DNA of 64,000 nucleotides. It comes from Sphingomonas caseinilytica. GTDB lineage: Bacteria; Pseudomonadota; Alphaproteobacteria; Sphingomonadales; Sphingomonadaceae. Positions 9,437-17,938 of the stretch are shown piece by piece; positions within the stretch are counted from its first letter, which is position 1; each line of letters starts with the position of its first letter. Under the pieces are notes generated by a model. It saw nothing but the letters and a program-made list of their open reading frames with translations, made no database searches and had not been told where the DNA came from. The stretch lies in assembly GCF_023516455.1 (NCBI RefSeq), contig NZ_JAMGBA010000003.1, positions 62,001-126,000 of the forward strand, in the 5' to 3' direction. The position numbers and the translations under genes were made by a program.

Positions 9437-11779
9437 ATGCCCAGTTTCGCCCGCGAACTTGAAACAACCCTGCATAATGCCCTCGGCGAGGCATCGAAGC
9501 GCCGCCACGAATATGCGACGCTGGAGCACCTGCTGATCGCGCTCATCGACGATAATCACGCCAGCCAGGTGATGACCGCCTGCGGCGTCAATCGCGACGA
9601 TCTCAAGGCGACGGTAAAGCAATATCTCGACAGCGAGCTCGGGGCCCTGGTCGCGGACAGCGCGACCGACCCGACTCCGACAAGCGGTTTCCAGCGCGTC
9701 GTTCAGCGCGCCATTCTCCACGTGCAATCGTCGGGACGCGATGAGGTCACTGGTGCCAATGTGCTGGTTGCCCTGTTCAGCGAGCGCGAAAGCTATGCCG
9801 TCTACTTCCTGCAACAGCAGGACATGAGCCGCCTCGATGCGGTGACCTACATCAGCCACGGAGTTGGCAAGGGCGAGGTGGCGTCCGAGCCTTCAGCGCC
9901 CCAAGGCACCGAAGAGAAGACCGAGAGCAAGAGCGACAAGAAGGAAAGCGCGCTCCAACAGTTCACGGTCAACCTCAACGACAAGGCACGATCGGGCAAG
10001 GTCGATCCGCTAATCGGCCGAATGCCGGAAGTGGACCGGACGGTTCAGATCCTCTGCCGCCGCTCCAAGAACAACCCGCTCTACGTCGGCGATCCCGGCG
10101 TGGGAAAAACCGCGATCGCCGAAGGCCTCGCCCGCAAGATCATCGAAGGCGACGTGCCCGATGTCCTCAAGGAAGCGGTTATCTATGCGCTCGACATGGG
10201 CGCGCTGCTGGCCGGCACCCGCTATCGCGGCGACTTCGAGGAACGGCTGAAATCGGTCGTTACCGAGCTCGAAAAGATGCCCAATGCGATCCTGTTCATC
10301 GACGAAATCCACACGGTGATCGGCGCAGGTGCGACCAGCGGCGGAGCGATGGACGCCTCCAACCTGCTGAAGCCGGCGCTTTCCTCGGGCGCGATCCGCT
10401 GCATTGGCTCGACCACCTATAAGGAATTCCGCAACCACTTCGAAAAGGACCGCGCCTTGCTGCGCCGGTTCCAGAAGATCGACGTCAACGAACCGACGGT
10501 CGAGGACACGATCAAGATCATCGCCGGCCTCCGCTCCTCGTTCGAGCAGCATCACGGCGTCCGTTACACGCCCGATGCGATCAAGAGCGCCGTCGAACTT
10601 AGCGCGCGCTACATCCATGACCGCAAGCTTCCCGACAAAGCGATCGACGTGATCGACGAGGTCGGCGCGATGCAGATGCTGGTGCCGCCCAGCCGCCGCA
10701 AGAAGACCATCACCGTCAAGGAAATCGAGGCGGTGGTGGCGACAATGGCCCGGATTCCGCCGAAGTCAGTCTCGACCGACGACAAGCGGGTTCTCGAGAC
10801 GCTGGAAGCGGATCTGAAGCGCGTCGTGTTTGGCCAGGATATGGCGATCGAGAAGCTCGCTAGCGCCATTAAGCTCAGCCGCGCAGGCCTGCGCGATCCC
10901 GACAAGCCGATCGGCAACTACCTCTTCTCCGGCCCGACCGGTGTCGGCAAGACCGAGGTCGCGCGTCAGCTCGCCTCGATCATGGGCATTCCGCTCCAGC
11001 GGTTCGACATGTCCGAATATATGGAGCGCCACTCGGTCAGCCGCCTGATCGGCGCGCCTCCGGGATATGTCGGCTACGATCAGGGCGGCCTGTTGACCGA
11101 CGCCGTCGACCAGCATCCGCATTCGGTCCTGCTGCTCGACGAGATCGAGAAGGCCCACCCGGACCTGTTCAACATCCTTCTGCAGGTGATGGACAACGGG
11201 AAGCTCACCGATCACCACGGCAAGACCGTCGATTTCCGCAACACCATCCTCATCATGACCACCAATGCCGGCGCTGCCGACATGGCGCGTGAGAGCATCG
11301 GCTTCGGCGCGATGTCCCGCGAGGATGCGCAGGAGGATGCGGTCAAGAAGATGTTTACGCCGGAATTCCGCAACCGGCTCGATGCGGTCGTGCCGTTCGC
11401 CTACCTGCCGCCAGCGGTGGTGGCTCGCGTCGTGGACAAGTTCGTACTCCAGCTGGAGCTGCAGCTTGCCGACCGCAATGTCCACATTGAGCTGGACGAC
11501 GAGGCGCGCGAATGGCTCACCACACGCGGCTACGACAAGCTCTACGGAGCCCGTCCGATGCAGCGACTGGTGCAGGAGAAGATCAAGCAGCCGCTGGCGG
11601 AGGAATTGCTTTTCGGCAAGCTGGTCGACGGCGGCGAAGTCAAGGTCCACATCAAGGACGGCCAACCCGCCTTCGAGATCACGCCGGCCCCGCCAAAGGC
11701 GCCAAAGGGCAAGCCCGCAGCTGCGCCCAAGGCGAAGGCCAAGCGCAAGACAGGCGGAAAGGCGACGGCTGCCGAATAA
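9437..11779 (+). CDS. clpA: ATP-dependent Clp protease ATP-binding subunit ClpA
   Basis: ClpA is the AAA+ unfoldase that feeds substrates to ClpP, including N-degron substrates delivered by ClpS. The 780-residue protein has the N-domain ([20 protein letters not shown]) and a first AAA module with Walker [16 protein letters not shown] and [12 protein letters not shown]. The second AAA module has [15 protein letters not shown] and [16 protein letters not shown]-terminal domain follows. The last about 40 residues are a Lys/Ala/Pro-rich extension beyond the normal end. The linker before the first AAA module is highly charged. The gene stands alone, without clpS next to it. Confidence 0.96.
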   Translation: MPSFARELETTLHNALGEASKRRHEYATLEHLLIALIDDNHASQVMTACGVNRDDLKATVKQYLDSELGALVADSATDPTPTSGFQRVVQRAILHVQSSGRDEVTGANVLVALFSERESYAVYFLQQQDMSRLDAVTYISHGVGKGEVASEPSAPQGTEEKTESKSDKKESALQQFTVNLNDKARSGKVDPLIGRMPEVDRTVQILCRRSKNNPLYVGDPGVGKTAIAEGLARKIIEGDVPDVLKEAVIYALDMGALLAGTRYRGDFEERLKSVVTELEKMPNAILFIDEIHTVIGAGATSGGAMDASNLLKPALSSGAIRCIGSTTYKEFRNHFEKDRALLRRFQKIDVNEPTVEDTIKIIAGLRSSFEQHHGVRYTPDAIKSAVELSARYIHDRKLPDKAIDVIDEVGAMQMLVPPSRRKKTITVKEIEAVVATMARIPPKSVSTDDKRVLETLEADLKRVVFGQDMAIEKLASAIKLSRAGLRDPDKPIGNYLFSGPTGVGKTEVARQLASIMGIPLQRFDMSEYMERHSVSRLIGAPPGYVGYDQGGLLTDAVDQHPHSVLLLDEIEKAHPDLFNILLQVMDNGKLTDHHGKTVDFRNTILIMTTNAGAADMARESIGFGAMSREDAQEDAVKKMFTPEFRNRLDAVVPFAYLPPAVVARVVDKFVLQLELQLADRNVHIELDDEAREWLTTRGYDKLYGARPMQRLVQEKIKQPLAEELLFGKLVDGGEVKVHIKDGQPAFEITPAPPKAPKGKPAAAPKAKAKRKTGGKATAAE

Positions 11780-12096
11780 TCGCCAAGTCGGCCGGCAAAA
11801 GCTGAATCGGCCCGGCCGGGCCCAGGATCGATCTGAGCAGCGGCCAACGAACTCACCGGTTCGGCTGCATTTAGCCTCATCACGCCAGCAGAGGCCAGAG
11901 TTGGGCGGCCGTTGACGCCTGCCAGCGTCGCCGGCGTTGCCCGCCGCACAACTCGCCGCTGCGCAGCGGGCGTCTAAAGCTGCTAAACGCACTTGCCGAT
12001 GGAGCTTCGCCCAACTCTTCGCCTTTGAGATATTCGCGAGGATCATGTCGCCACGCTCCACGCGTGCCGGCAGCCGCTGAAGAATGTGTGCGACGG
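11780..12096. other. Intergenic stretch between clpA and the autotransporter
   Basis: I see no convincing gene here. It contains a GC palindrome (GGCCCGGCCGGGCC, about 11810-11823) just after clpA. Reading frames across it on either strand lack ribosome binding sites and recognisable sequence. Composition becomes more AT-rich towards 12100. Confidence 0.4.
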
Positions 12097-12125
12097 CCGG
12101 AAAAATCGGGGTTTTCCCCTATTTT
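12097..12125 (+). terminator. Rho-independent terminator-like hairpin upstream of the autotransporter
   Basis: GGAAAA (12097-12102) pairs with TTTTCC (12110-12115) around a G-rich loop, and ATTTTTTTG follows. It would close any transcript running from clpA and insulates the autotransporter promoter, which must lie in the AT-rich 12126-12250 stretch. Confidence 0.55.
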
Positions 12126-12270
12126 TTGATTCAATACTTTTCAGGAGTTGCTAATTTAAATCAGCAAGTCCAAAAATGGCACATTCCGGGGCCACGATTG
12201 TGTCCGGAGGCTTCCGGATTTTTGCGCCGCATCTTCTCGGGTGATGCGCGAGAACAGGGAGTAACAGGGA

Positions 12271-15200
12271 ATGACCGTATCTTTCCGAACGCGCCTCTTG
12301 AGCGGCGCAGCCCTCACACTTGGTTTGACGATGGTCGCGGCCTCGCCGGCGGCGGCCTCGTGCACCGCGACGCCGGCGGCGACGCCTGTCACGGGCACGA
12401 TTGTCTGCGGTACCACGAACACCACCGATACGACCTATGCCGGCGTCAGCCCGGATACGGATCGTCAGTGGAACGTCGATACGGCGGCGGGTAATGTCAC
12501 CACCACGGTCAGCACCGGCGCGGTTGTTGACGGCTTCGGCATGGCGGTCACGAATACAGGTGCAGGCGGCAATACGCTGAGCTTCGTCAATGACGGATCG
12601 GTGCAGATCAATACGGGCAACACTGCCACTGCCGGCGGCAACGCAGCCGTTGACCTGTCGGCGGTCGGCGCGACCAATATCACCTATTCCGGCGCAGGTT
12701 CGATCACCAACCTGTCGACAACGGGTGCGGGCCTGTCACTCGATACGGCCGGGACCGGCAATCTGACGGCCACCGTCGGCGGCAATATTTCCATTGCCAC
12801 CGCTGGCAGCTACGGCATTCTGGCCGTGAATTCAGGTACTGCCGGCAACGTCTCGGTTACGACGGCGACCGGAACCACCATTCGTTCGGCCGGAGGCGGC
12901 ATTGGCGCTGGCGTTACCGGAGGCGGGTCGGGCTCGACCACAATCACGAATAACGCGGCGATCGGCAGCCCCACGGCCACGCCCAACACCCTCGTGATCG
13001 GCATTACCGGCACGACCAATGGTACGGGCACGCTTACTGTCGTCAACAATGGGGCGATTGGCAGCGCAACGGACCGGCTGACCAACAGCGGCATCCAGGT
13101 CACCCAGAATAATGCGGCAAATAGCTCGGCGGTCAGCCTGACCGGTAGCGGAGCCGTTTTCTCCGCATTGAACGGCATTACGGCCGTAAACGTTGGAACC
13201 GGCACGACAACCGTCAACTATACGGGCGCCGTCAACTCCACCGGCGCCAATGGCGTTGCCGTTACCGGCGGGACCGGCGCGACGTCCGTGACCCTCGGCA
13301 ACGTGACTTCCGCGACCGACGCCGTCACCGTTACGTCGACGGGCGTACAGGCCATCACGCTTAACGGCGTGACCACGGGCACGGCCGGTTCGGGCCTTGT
13401 CTCGACCACCAGCGCGGCTGACCCGGTGCTTCCGGCTACGACGCCGTTGGCCCGGTCGATCACGATCGGCACGACCGGTAACGTCACGGGCGCGACGCAG
13501 GCCATCCTGCTCAACGGGACGGCTACGACGACTCTCGTCAACAACGGCACGATCGGCGCCTTGCCAACAGGCCTGGCGATCAACGATGCCGGTGGCGGCG
13601 CTTCCAGCATTACCAACGCCGGCACCATCAACGGCCGGATGACGCTTGGCGGCGGCGACGATACGCTGACCAACAACGGCACGATGAACCTCAACGGAGC
13701 GCTCGACTTTGGCGCGGGTGCCGACCGGTTCGTCAACTCGACGACAGGTATCCTGAACATACTTGGAAACAGCTCGTTCGTTGGCCTTGAAAACCTCGGA
13801 ACGGGGACGACTCAAGCCAATAACGGCCGCATCAACATGGCCAGCGGCGTAACGCTGACCGGTCCGGCGGTGATCTTCACCAACGCCGGCACGATCGACA
13901 CGGCCGGCCCTGCGACGTTGGCGGGCTTCACGGCCGTCATCAACTCGGGCACGATCGACCTGGCTCCGGGCGCCTTCACGGTTCCCGCCGGTTCCTTCGC
14001 CAACACGGGCACGATCCGTGCGGATGAGGGCGCATCGAGCATCACGGGGCAGACCAGCTTCGGCAACAGCGGCGCAATCCGCCTAGACGATGGCGCCTCG
14101 GACGATGTCTTGACGATTGTCGGGCCTTATGTCGGTTCGGGCACTCCGTCACTTACGATCGACTATAGCGGCGTACTGGGCGATCGGCTGGTGACCGGCG
14201 CGATCAGCGGCACGGCAACTACGGTCAATGTCCTGGCGACGTCCGACATCATCTTCAATCCAGGCGGTGTACTGGTTGTCGATGGCACGGCGTCAACCGC
14301 CGGTGCGTTCACCCTTGGCACCACCAATCTCGGCCTGTTCGACTTCAACCTGACCCAGGTTGGCGCGGATTACTTCCTCGCCTCGACGCCGAATATTGCG
14401 GCGGTTGAAGTGGTGCGGCTTGGCGATCTAGCACGGGGGCTGTGGTATCAGTCGGCTGATATCTACAGCAACTATGCCGCCCTTCGCCGGACCGACCTTG
14501 GGGTCGAACGGACGAGCAACTGGGGCTTCTGGGGCCAGGTCTACTATAGCCAGGACAAGCTCGATGACGAAGATATCACCGTCTTCGACACCGACTATGA
14601 AATCGACCGGCTCAAAACCACCCACACTGGCATCCAGTTTGGCGTCGATTACCTGGTCAGCCCAAACTTCGTGGTCGGCCTCACCGCCGGCTGGGAGAAG
14701 TCCAAAGCCAATATCAGCAATTCGTCATCGGACTTTGATGCCGACGGCTGGAACATTGGCCTATACGGCATGTTCGGCGGAGCCATGGGCTTCTACGGCG
14801 ACTTGCTCGTCAAGTGGGATACCGCGAAGGCCGACTTCGACAATGAGCTGTTCTTCGATGTCGACGAGCCTCGCCTGAAGAGCTTCGGCTTCCAGGGCCA
14901 GTTCGGGTATCGCTTCGGCGGATCGACGGTCTTCGACATCGGCGCAGGGATTGCGTTCGTGAACTCGAAGATCGACGACTTCGAAGTCGATGAGGTCGGT
15001 CTTGTCGGGTTCGACTTCGACAAGGTGAAGAGCACTCGCGGCAACCTTGGTGCCCGGGCGACCTTCGGGTCCGGCATGTGGGCGCCGTTTGTCGACGCCA
15101 GGGTCTTCCACGACTTCAGCGACGGGCCGTCGTTCGACCTGTTCGGTGGATCGTCCGTGGCCGAGGTCGAGGGTGACGGACCCGGCACCTGGTTCCGACT

Positions 15201-15477
15201 GGAAGCCGGCGTCGGCGCCGTCAACAGCTCAGGACCGCTTCTGGCCGTTTGGGGTGACTTCGGCGATCTCAAGGGCTGGGGCGTGAAGGCCGGATGGCGA
15301 TTTGGTGGCGAACCGGTGGTTGAGGCTCCTCCGCCTCCGCCTCCTCCTCCGCCGCCGCCGCCGCCGGCAACACAGACCTGCCCGGACGGATCGGTGATCC
15401 TGGCGACGGATACTTGCCCGCCGCCGCCTCCCCCGCCGCCGCCGCCGCCGCCGCCGCCGGAGCCGGAACGCGGCTAG
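12271..15477 (+). CDS. Autotransporter outer-membrane protein with proline-rich C-terminal tail
   Basis: This 1068-residue secreted protein starts with a signal peptide (about residues 1-29, RTRLLSGAALTLGLTMVAAS, cleavage near AAA-SC). A long Thr/Asn/Gly-rich passenger with repeated short strands such as NNGTIG and NAGTI suggests a beta-helix. The last third is an autotransporter beta-domain, starting around residue 730 with LARGLWYQSADIYSNYAALR. It shows alternating aromatic strands and ends in WGVKAGWRF. Unusually, about 60 residues follow the terminal Phe: two polyproline runs flanking ATQTCPDGSVILATDTCP, ending EPERG. The tail recurs in the barrel protein at 44062-44868. The role of the passenger is unknown. 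Confidence 0.9.
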   Translation: MTVSFRTRLLSGAALTLGLTMVAASPAAASCTATPAATPVTGTIVCGTTNTTDTTYAGVSPDTDRQWNVDTAAGNVTTTVSTGAVVDGFGMAVTNTGAGGNTLSFVNDGSVQINTGNTATAGGNAAVDLSAVGATNITYSGAGSITNLSTTGAGLSLDTAGTGNLTATVGGNISIATAGSYGILAVNSGTAGNVSVTTATGTTIRSAGGGIGAGVTGGGSGSTTITNNAAIGSPTATPNTLVIGITGTTNGTGTLTVVNNGAIGSATDRLTNSGIQVTQNNAANSSAVSLTGSGAVFSALNGITAVNVGTGTTTVNYTGAVNSTGANGVAVTGGTGATSVTLGNVTSATDAVTVTSTGVQAITLNGVTTGTAGSGLVSTTSAADPVLPATTPLARSITIGTTGNVTGATQAILLNGTATTTLVNNGTIGALPTGLAINDAGGGASSITNAGTINGRMTLGGGDDTLTNNGTMNLNGALDFGAGADRFVNSTTGILNILGNSSFVGLENLGTGTTQANNGRINMASGVTLTGPAVIFTNAGTIDTAGPATLAGFTAVINSGTIDLAPGAFTVPAGSFANTGTIRADEGASSITGQTSFGNSGAIRLDDGASDDVLTIVGPYVGSGTPSLTIDYSGVLGDRLVTGAISGTATTVNVLATSDIIFNPGGVLVVDGTASTAGAFTLGTTNLGLFDFNLTQVGADYFLASTPNIAAVEVVRLGDLARGLWYQSADIYSNYAALRRTDLGVERTSNWGFWGQVYYSQDKLDDEDITVFDTDYEIDRLKTTHTGIQFGVDYLVSPNFVVGLTAGWEKSKANISNSSSDFDADGWNIGLYGMFGGAMGFYGDLLVKWDTAKADFDNELFFDVDEPRLKSFGFQGQFGYRFGGSTVFDIGAGIAFVNSKIDDFEVDEVGLVGFDFDKVKSTRGNLGARATFGSGMWAPFVDARVFHDFSDGPSFDLFGGSSVAEVEGDGPGTWFRLEAGVGAVNSSGPLLAVWGDFGDLKGWGVKAGWRFGGEPVVEAPPPPPPPPPPPPPATQTCPDGSVILATDTCPPPPPPPPPPPPPPEPERG

Positions 15478-15512
15478 GGCAGACGCAATTCGGTCCCAGC
15501 GCCGATACGCGC

Positions 15513-15556
15513 ATGAAATTGGCGGCCCCTCCTATGGGTGGGGCCGTCAATTTCAT
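15513..15556 (+). terminator. Long GC-rich hairpin after the autotransporter
   Basis: Arms 15513-15529 and 15540-15556 pair over 17 bp with one G-T wobble, with a 10-nt loop. No clear T-tract follows, so it may act as a transcript-end stabiliser or Rho-assisted terminator rather than a classical intrinsic one. Confidence 0.45.
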
Positions 15557-15629
15557 GTGCAGCTTCTGAAATGACCGTTTATGGATTTCGCGAGAGCCCC
15601 ATGCGATGAAGACTTGAAGGGGGCTTTCC

Positions 15630-16058
15630 ATGACCGACGACCTTGCCGCCGCGAACGTCAATCGATCCTATCAGCTGGCCGCGTCCTGCATCGCGATCTT
15701 CACCTTCCTGCTTTTCTTCCTCTACCCGAAGTTCCTCAGCGGCGAAGTCAATGCATGGCTGTTCCAGGCCGCACTGATCGTGATGGGCGTAGCGACTTTC
15801 TCCTTCGCATTTGCCTCATTTCATTATTACGGCGTGTCGCTGGGCGGCCGCATCGACGACGCCACCCGATCGCAATATGCCCGCCGCGCTGACCGTTTCT
15901 GGCTTCTCGGCTGTATCTTTCTCTTCCTGACGCCGTGCGTGGTGCTGTTCACGGTCGGCCTGCTTGCCGTTGCGTCCGCCTGGTTCGCGCTTTGGCTGCT
16001 CTACCTGCTGTTCGCGTTCCGTATCTTCCCCCGCATCCAGGCCGGGAGGACGGACTGA
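15630..16058 (+). CDS. Hypothetical four-TM membrane protein
   Basis: This 142-residue protein has four hydrophobic segments (LAASCIAIFTFLLFFLYP, WLFQAALIVMGVATFSFAFA, FWLLGCIFLFLTPCVVLFTV, FALWLLYLLFAFRIFP). A short polar loop containing GRIDDATRSQYARRADR lies between the second and third. I do not recognise a family with assigned function. A GGGGG stretch lies close before the start. It lies after the autotransporter hairpin and converges on the DUF899 gene with an 11-bp gap. Confidence 0.75.
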   Translation: MTDDLAAANVNRSYQLAASCIAIFTFLLFFLYPKFLSGEVNAWLFQAALIVMGVATFSFAFASFHYYGVSLGGRIDDATRSQYARRADRFWLLGCIFLFLTPCVVLFTVGLLAVASAWFALWLLYLLFAFRIFPRIQAGRTD

Positions 16059-16068
16059 ATCTGGCGAG

Positions 16069-16854
16069 CTACAGGCTATCGCGAAACGCCGCCTCTCCGG
16101 CATCCGACACTTCGACCCACTTCTTGTCGGGAACCGCGCCCTCGACATAGCTATCGTGCCACTTCCACCATTTGTAGGTTGGGGTCTGCGGATAGCCCTC
16201 CGGCGAATTTTCCCATTCCTCCTGGCGGCCGAGCGGTGTGATATCGAGGTAATTCCACGTCCCGCCCATCTGCTCGTCGCCGCGGCTGTTGACGAAATAG
16301 GTGCGGTAGATGCGGCTTCCGTCGCGGATAAAGACGTTGTGGCCGTGCCATTCGTCGACGCCGAAGTCCTTGTCGAAACCATCCGTGACCGTGAACCAGG
16401 GAATATGCCCCCAGCCCATCCGCGCCTGCAGCCGGGCGATGTCGGCCTGCGGCGCACGCGAGACGAAGACCAGGGTCGTGTCGCGCGCATTGAGATGCGC
16501 GAGATGGGCAACCTGGTCGGCAACCATGGAACAACCCGGGCAGGCGTGGTCGGGCCAGCCGAAGACCCCGTCCTCATGGAAGGCGCGGTAGACGATCAGC
16601 TGCCGACGCCCCCCGAACAGGTCCAGCAGGCTGGCCTTTCCTTCGGGCCCGTCGAACGCATAATCCTTCTCGACCGCCAGCCAGGGCATCCGCCGCCGTT
16701 CCGCCGCCAGCGCATCGCGGGCGCGTGTTGCCGCCTTTTCCTTCACCAGCAGCTGCTGCCACGCCTCGTCCCACTCCGCGCGACTAACGACCGGCGGATG
16801 TGAATCGGGTAACTCGGAACGCGTCTCGGTCTGTTGGTCACTCACCGTCTTCAT
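16069..16854 (-). CDS. DUF899 thioredoxin-like family protein
   Basis: This 261-residue protein matches the DUF899 family, which has a thioredoxin-like fold and no firm biochemical role. Seen here are the leader SHPPVVSRAEWDEAWQQLLV, MPWLAVEKDYAFDGPEG, the Cys region WPDHACPGCSMVADQVAHLA, and the Trp-rich end TPTYKWWKWHDSY. The CPGC element resembles a thioredoxin CxxC. It is the last gene of the ArsR operon, and its start overlaps the 3' end of the 41-residue peptide gene. Families of this type often sit with ArsR and SRPBCC genes, as here. Confidence 0.88.
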   Translation of the reverse strand: MKTVSDQQTETRSELPDSHPPVVSRAEWDEAWQQLLVKEKAATRARDALAAERRRMPWLAVEKDYAFDGPEGKASLLDLFGGRRQLIVYRAFHEDGVFGWPDHACPGCSMVADQVAHLAHLNARDTTLVFVSRAPQADIARLQARMGWGHIPWFTVTDGFDKDFGVDEWHGHNVFIRDGSRIYRTYFVNSRGDEQMGGTWNYLDITPLGRQEEWENSPEGYPQTPTYKWWKWHDSYVEGAVPDKKWVEVSDAGEAAFRDSL

Positions 16855-16963
16855 CCTTCTGTTTGCGGCGCTTCAACGCCAGGATCAGCCCGGCAATCGC
16901 GCCGCCGCCGTTTCCAGTGCCGAGTGCAATCCAGCCCATCGTCGAAAGGCACATCGGGCACAT
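16838..16963 (-). CDS. 41-residue membrane peptide starting MCPMC
   Basis: This short gene encodes an N-terminal CPMC motif (MCPMCLSTMGWIALGTG), one Gly/Ala/Leu-rich hydrophobic segment (GGGAIAGLILAL) and a basic then acidic tail (KRRKQKDEDGE). It begins 3 bp after the SRPBCC stop and its last codons overlap the DUF899 start by 17 bp, so it is embedded in the operon. The tight fit and the sensible membrane topology support it as real. Similar small CPxC-membrane peptides occur in other alphaproteobacteria as far as I recall. Function unknown. Confidence 0.65.
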   Translation of the reverse strand: MCPMCLSTMGWIALGTGNGGGAIAGLILALKRRKQKDEDGE

Positions 16964-16966
16964 GGC

Positions 16967-17515
16967 TCAGGCCCCGAAATCGGCGGGCAGGCGCTCGCCA
17001 TATTCGCCGCGAAGCTCCTGCCAGCGCGGCCAGAAAGGCTTGGGCTCCCGTTCGAATGCCAGATTTTCCAGCACGTCGAGGTGCGCATGCCACCCGGCCG
17101 AATGCCCGATGAGCGCGGACCGGGTCTGGAAGCCGGCATGGGTCACGGTCAGCAGGACGCCTTCGCCGATCGGCTCAAGCTCGAAGGTGACGTTGCCGGT
17201 GTTGCTCCACGTAATGACCAGCTTTCGCGGTTCGTCGACCTCAACCACCTCGCTCGTCATGCTATGTTCCTCGGGAATATCGTCGGGCCGGCCGCCCGTC
17301 CTGACGGTGGCGAGCTCATCGTTGCGCCAGGTGAGCTCGAACGGAGCGCCCTCGACCAGTTCGATGTCGCCTGAGGCCATCCACAATTTGCGAAGCTCGC
17401 TGTCGACCAAATAGGCCCAGACCCGCTCGATCGGCCCTGGAAGCAAGCGCTGGATCTTCAGCGTATCGGGTCCGATCAGCGCGCCATAAGTGTCGATCTG
17501 CGTCAGCTCGCTCAT
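16967..17515 (-). CDS. SRPBCC (AHSA1-like/START) domain protein
   Basis: This 182-residue protein belongs to the SRPBCC superfamily, close to Activator-of-Hsp90-like (AHSA1) proteins. The start MSELTQIDTYGALIGPDTLK leads into LPGPIERVWAYLVDSELRKLW, the typical first helix region. ITWSNTGNVTFELEPIGEGV and the C-terminal helix GWHAHLDVLENLAFE complete the fold. The start overlaps the ArsR stop (ATGA). Genes of this family are commonly coupled to ArsR regulators. It presumably binds a hydrophobic ligand, which is not known. Confidence 0.9.
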   Translation of the reverse strand: MSELTQIDTYGALIGPDTLKIQRLLPGPIERVWAYLVDSELRKLWMASGDIELVEGAPFELTWRNDELATVRTGGRPDDIPEEHSMTSEVVEVDEPRKLVITWSNTGNVTFELEPIGEGVLLTVTHAGFQTRSALIGHSAGWHAHLDVLENLAFEREPKPFWPRWQELRGEYGERLPADFGA

Positions 17516-17874
17516 TTCTTGCCTCCTTCGGTGGGGTTCGCCTGGCGCCCATCGTCCTGGCGGAGCAGCCGCTCGAGCTTGTCGAGGCGCTGGGACCAGA
17601 AGACAGCGTAGCGGGTCATCCATTCAAGCATCGGCTCAAGGCCCTGCGGATTGGCACGATAGAAAACCTTACGGCCTTCGGGCCGCTCGGCGACCAACCC
17701 GGCCTGTTTCAATGTCTTGAGATGCTGCGAAACCGCGCCCTGGCTGACGCCGCTACCTTCGGTGAGGTCGCCGACGGTAATTTCCCGGGCCGCGGCGACA
17801 CGCTCGAACAGGCTACGGCGCGTCGGATCGGCCAACGCCCTAAGAACCGAGTCGAATTCTTTCGTCTCAAGCAT
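17512..17874 (-). CDS. ArsR-family winged-helix transcriptional regulator
   Basis: This is a 120-residue ArsR/SmtB-fold repressor and the first gene of the operon. LRALADPTRRSLFERVA is the characteristic first helix pair, and SGVSQGAVSQHLKTLKQAGL is the recognition helix region, followed by the wing ERPEGRKVFYRA. The Cys pairs of metal-sensing ArsR proteins are absent, so it probably responds to another signal. The ATG lies about seven bases after the predicted -10 box, so the mRNA may be leaderless. It likely represses its own promoter through the dyads at 17883-17916. Confidence 0.92.
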   Translation of the reverse strand: MLETKEFDSVLRALADPTRRSLFERVAAAREITVGDLTEGSGVSQGAVSQHLKTLKQAGLVAERPEGRKVFYRANPQGLEPMLEWMTRYAVFWSQRLDKLERLLRQDDGRQANPTEGGKK

Positions 17875-17880
17875 GCCATC

Positions 17881-17916
17881 AAATTAGTATCGGCTAATGT
17901 ATTAGTCAACGCTAAT
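17881..17916 (-). promoter_or_regulatory. ArsR operon promoter with two operator dyads
   Basis: On the minus strand a -35 box TTGACT (17904-17909) and a -10 box TAATTT (17881-17886) are 17 bp apart. Two copies of ATTAG-N6-CTAAT (17883-17898 and 17901-17916, 18 bp apart) cover both boxes. The arms of both dyads are perfect. This is the layout expected for autorepression by an ArsR dimer pair. Confidence 0.75.
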
Positions 17917-17938
17917 CTATCTGGCTGGAAGTGGGGCT

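Noticed and set aside
10766-12061. 431-residue minus-strand frame opposite clpA
   Set aside because: It is a shadow of clpA plus intergenic DNA, low-complexity, without a ribosome binding site or family motifs.
15325-15470. GC-rich trinucleotide runs as a possible microsatellite or CRISPR-like array
   Set aside because: They encode the polyproline tail of the autotransporter in frame; no spacer-repeat structure exists. No CRISPR array was seen anywhere in the window.
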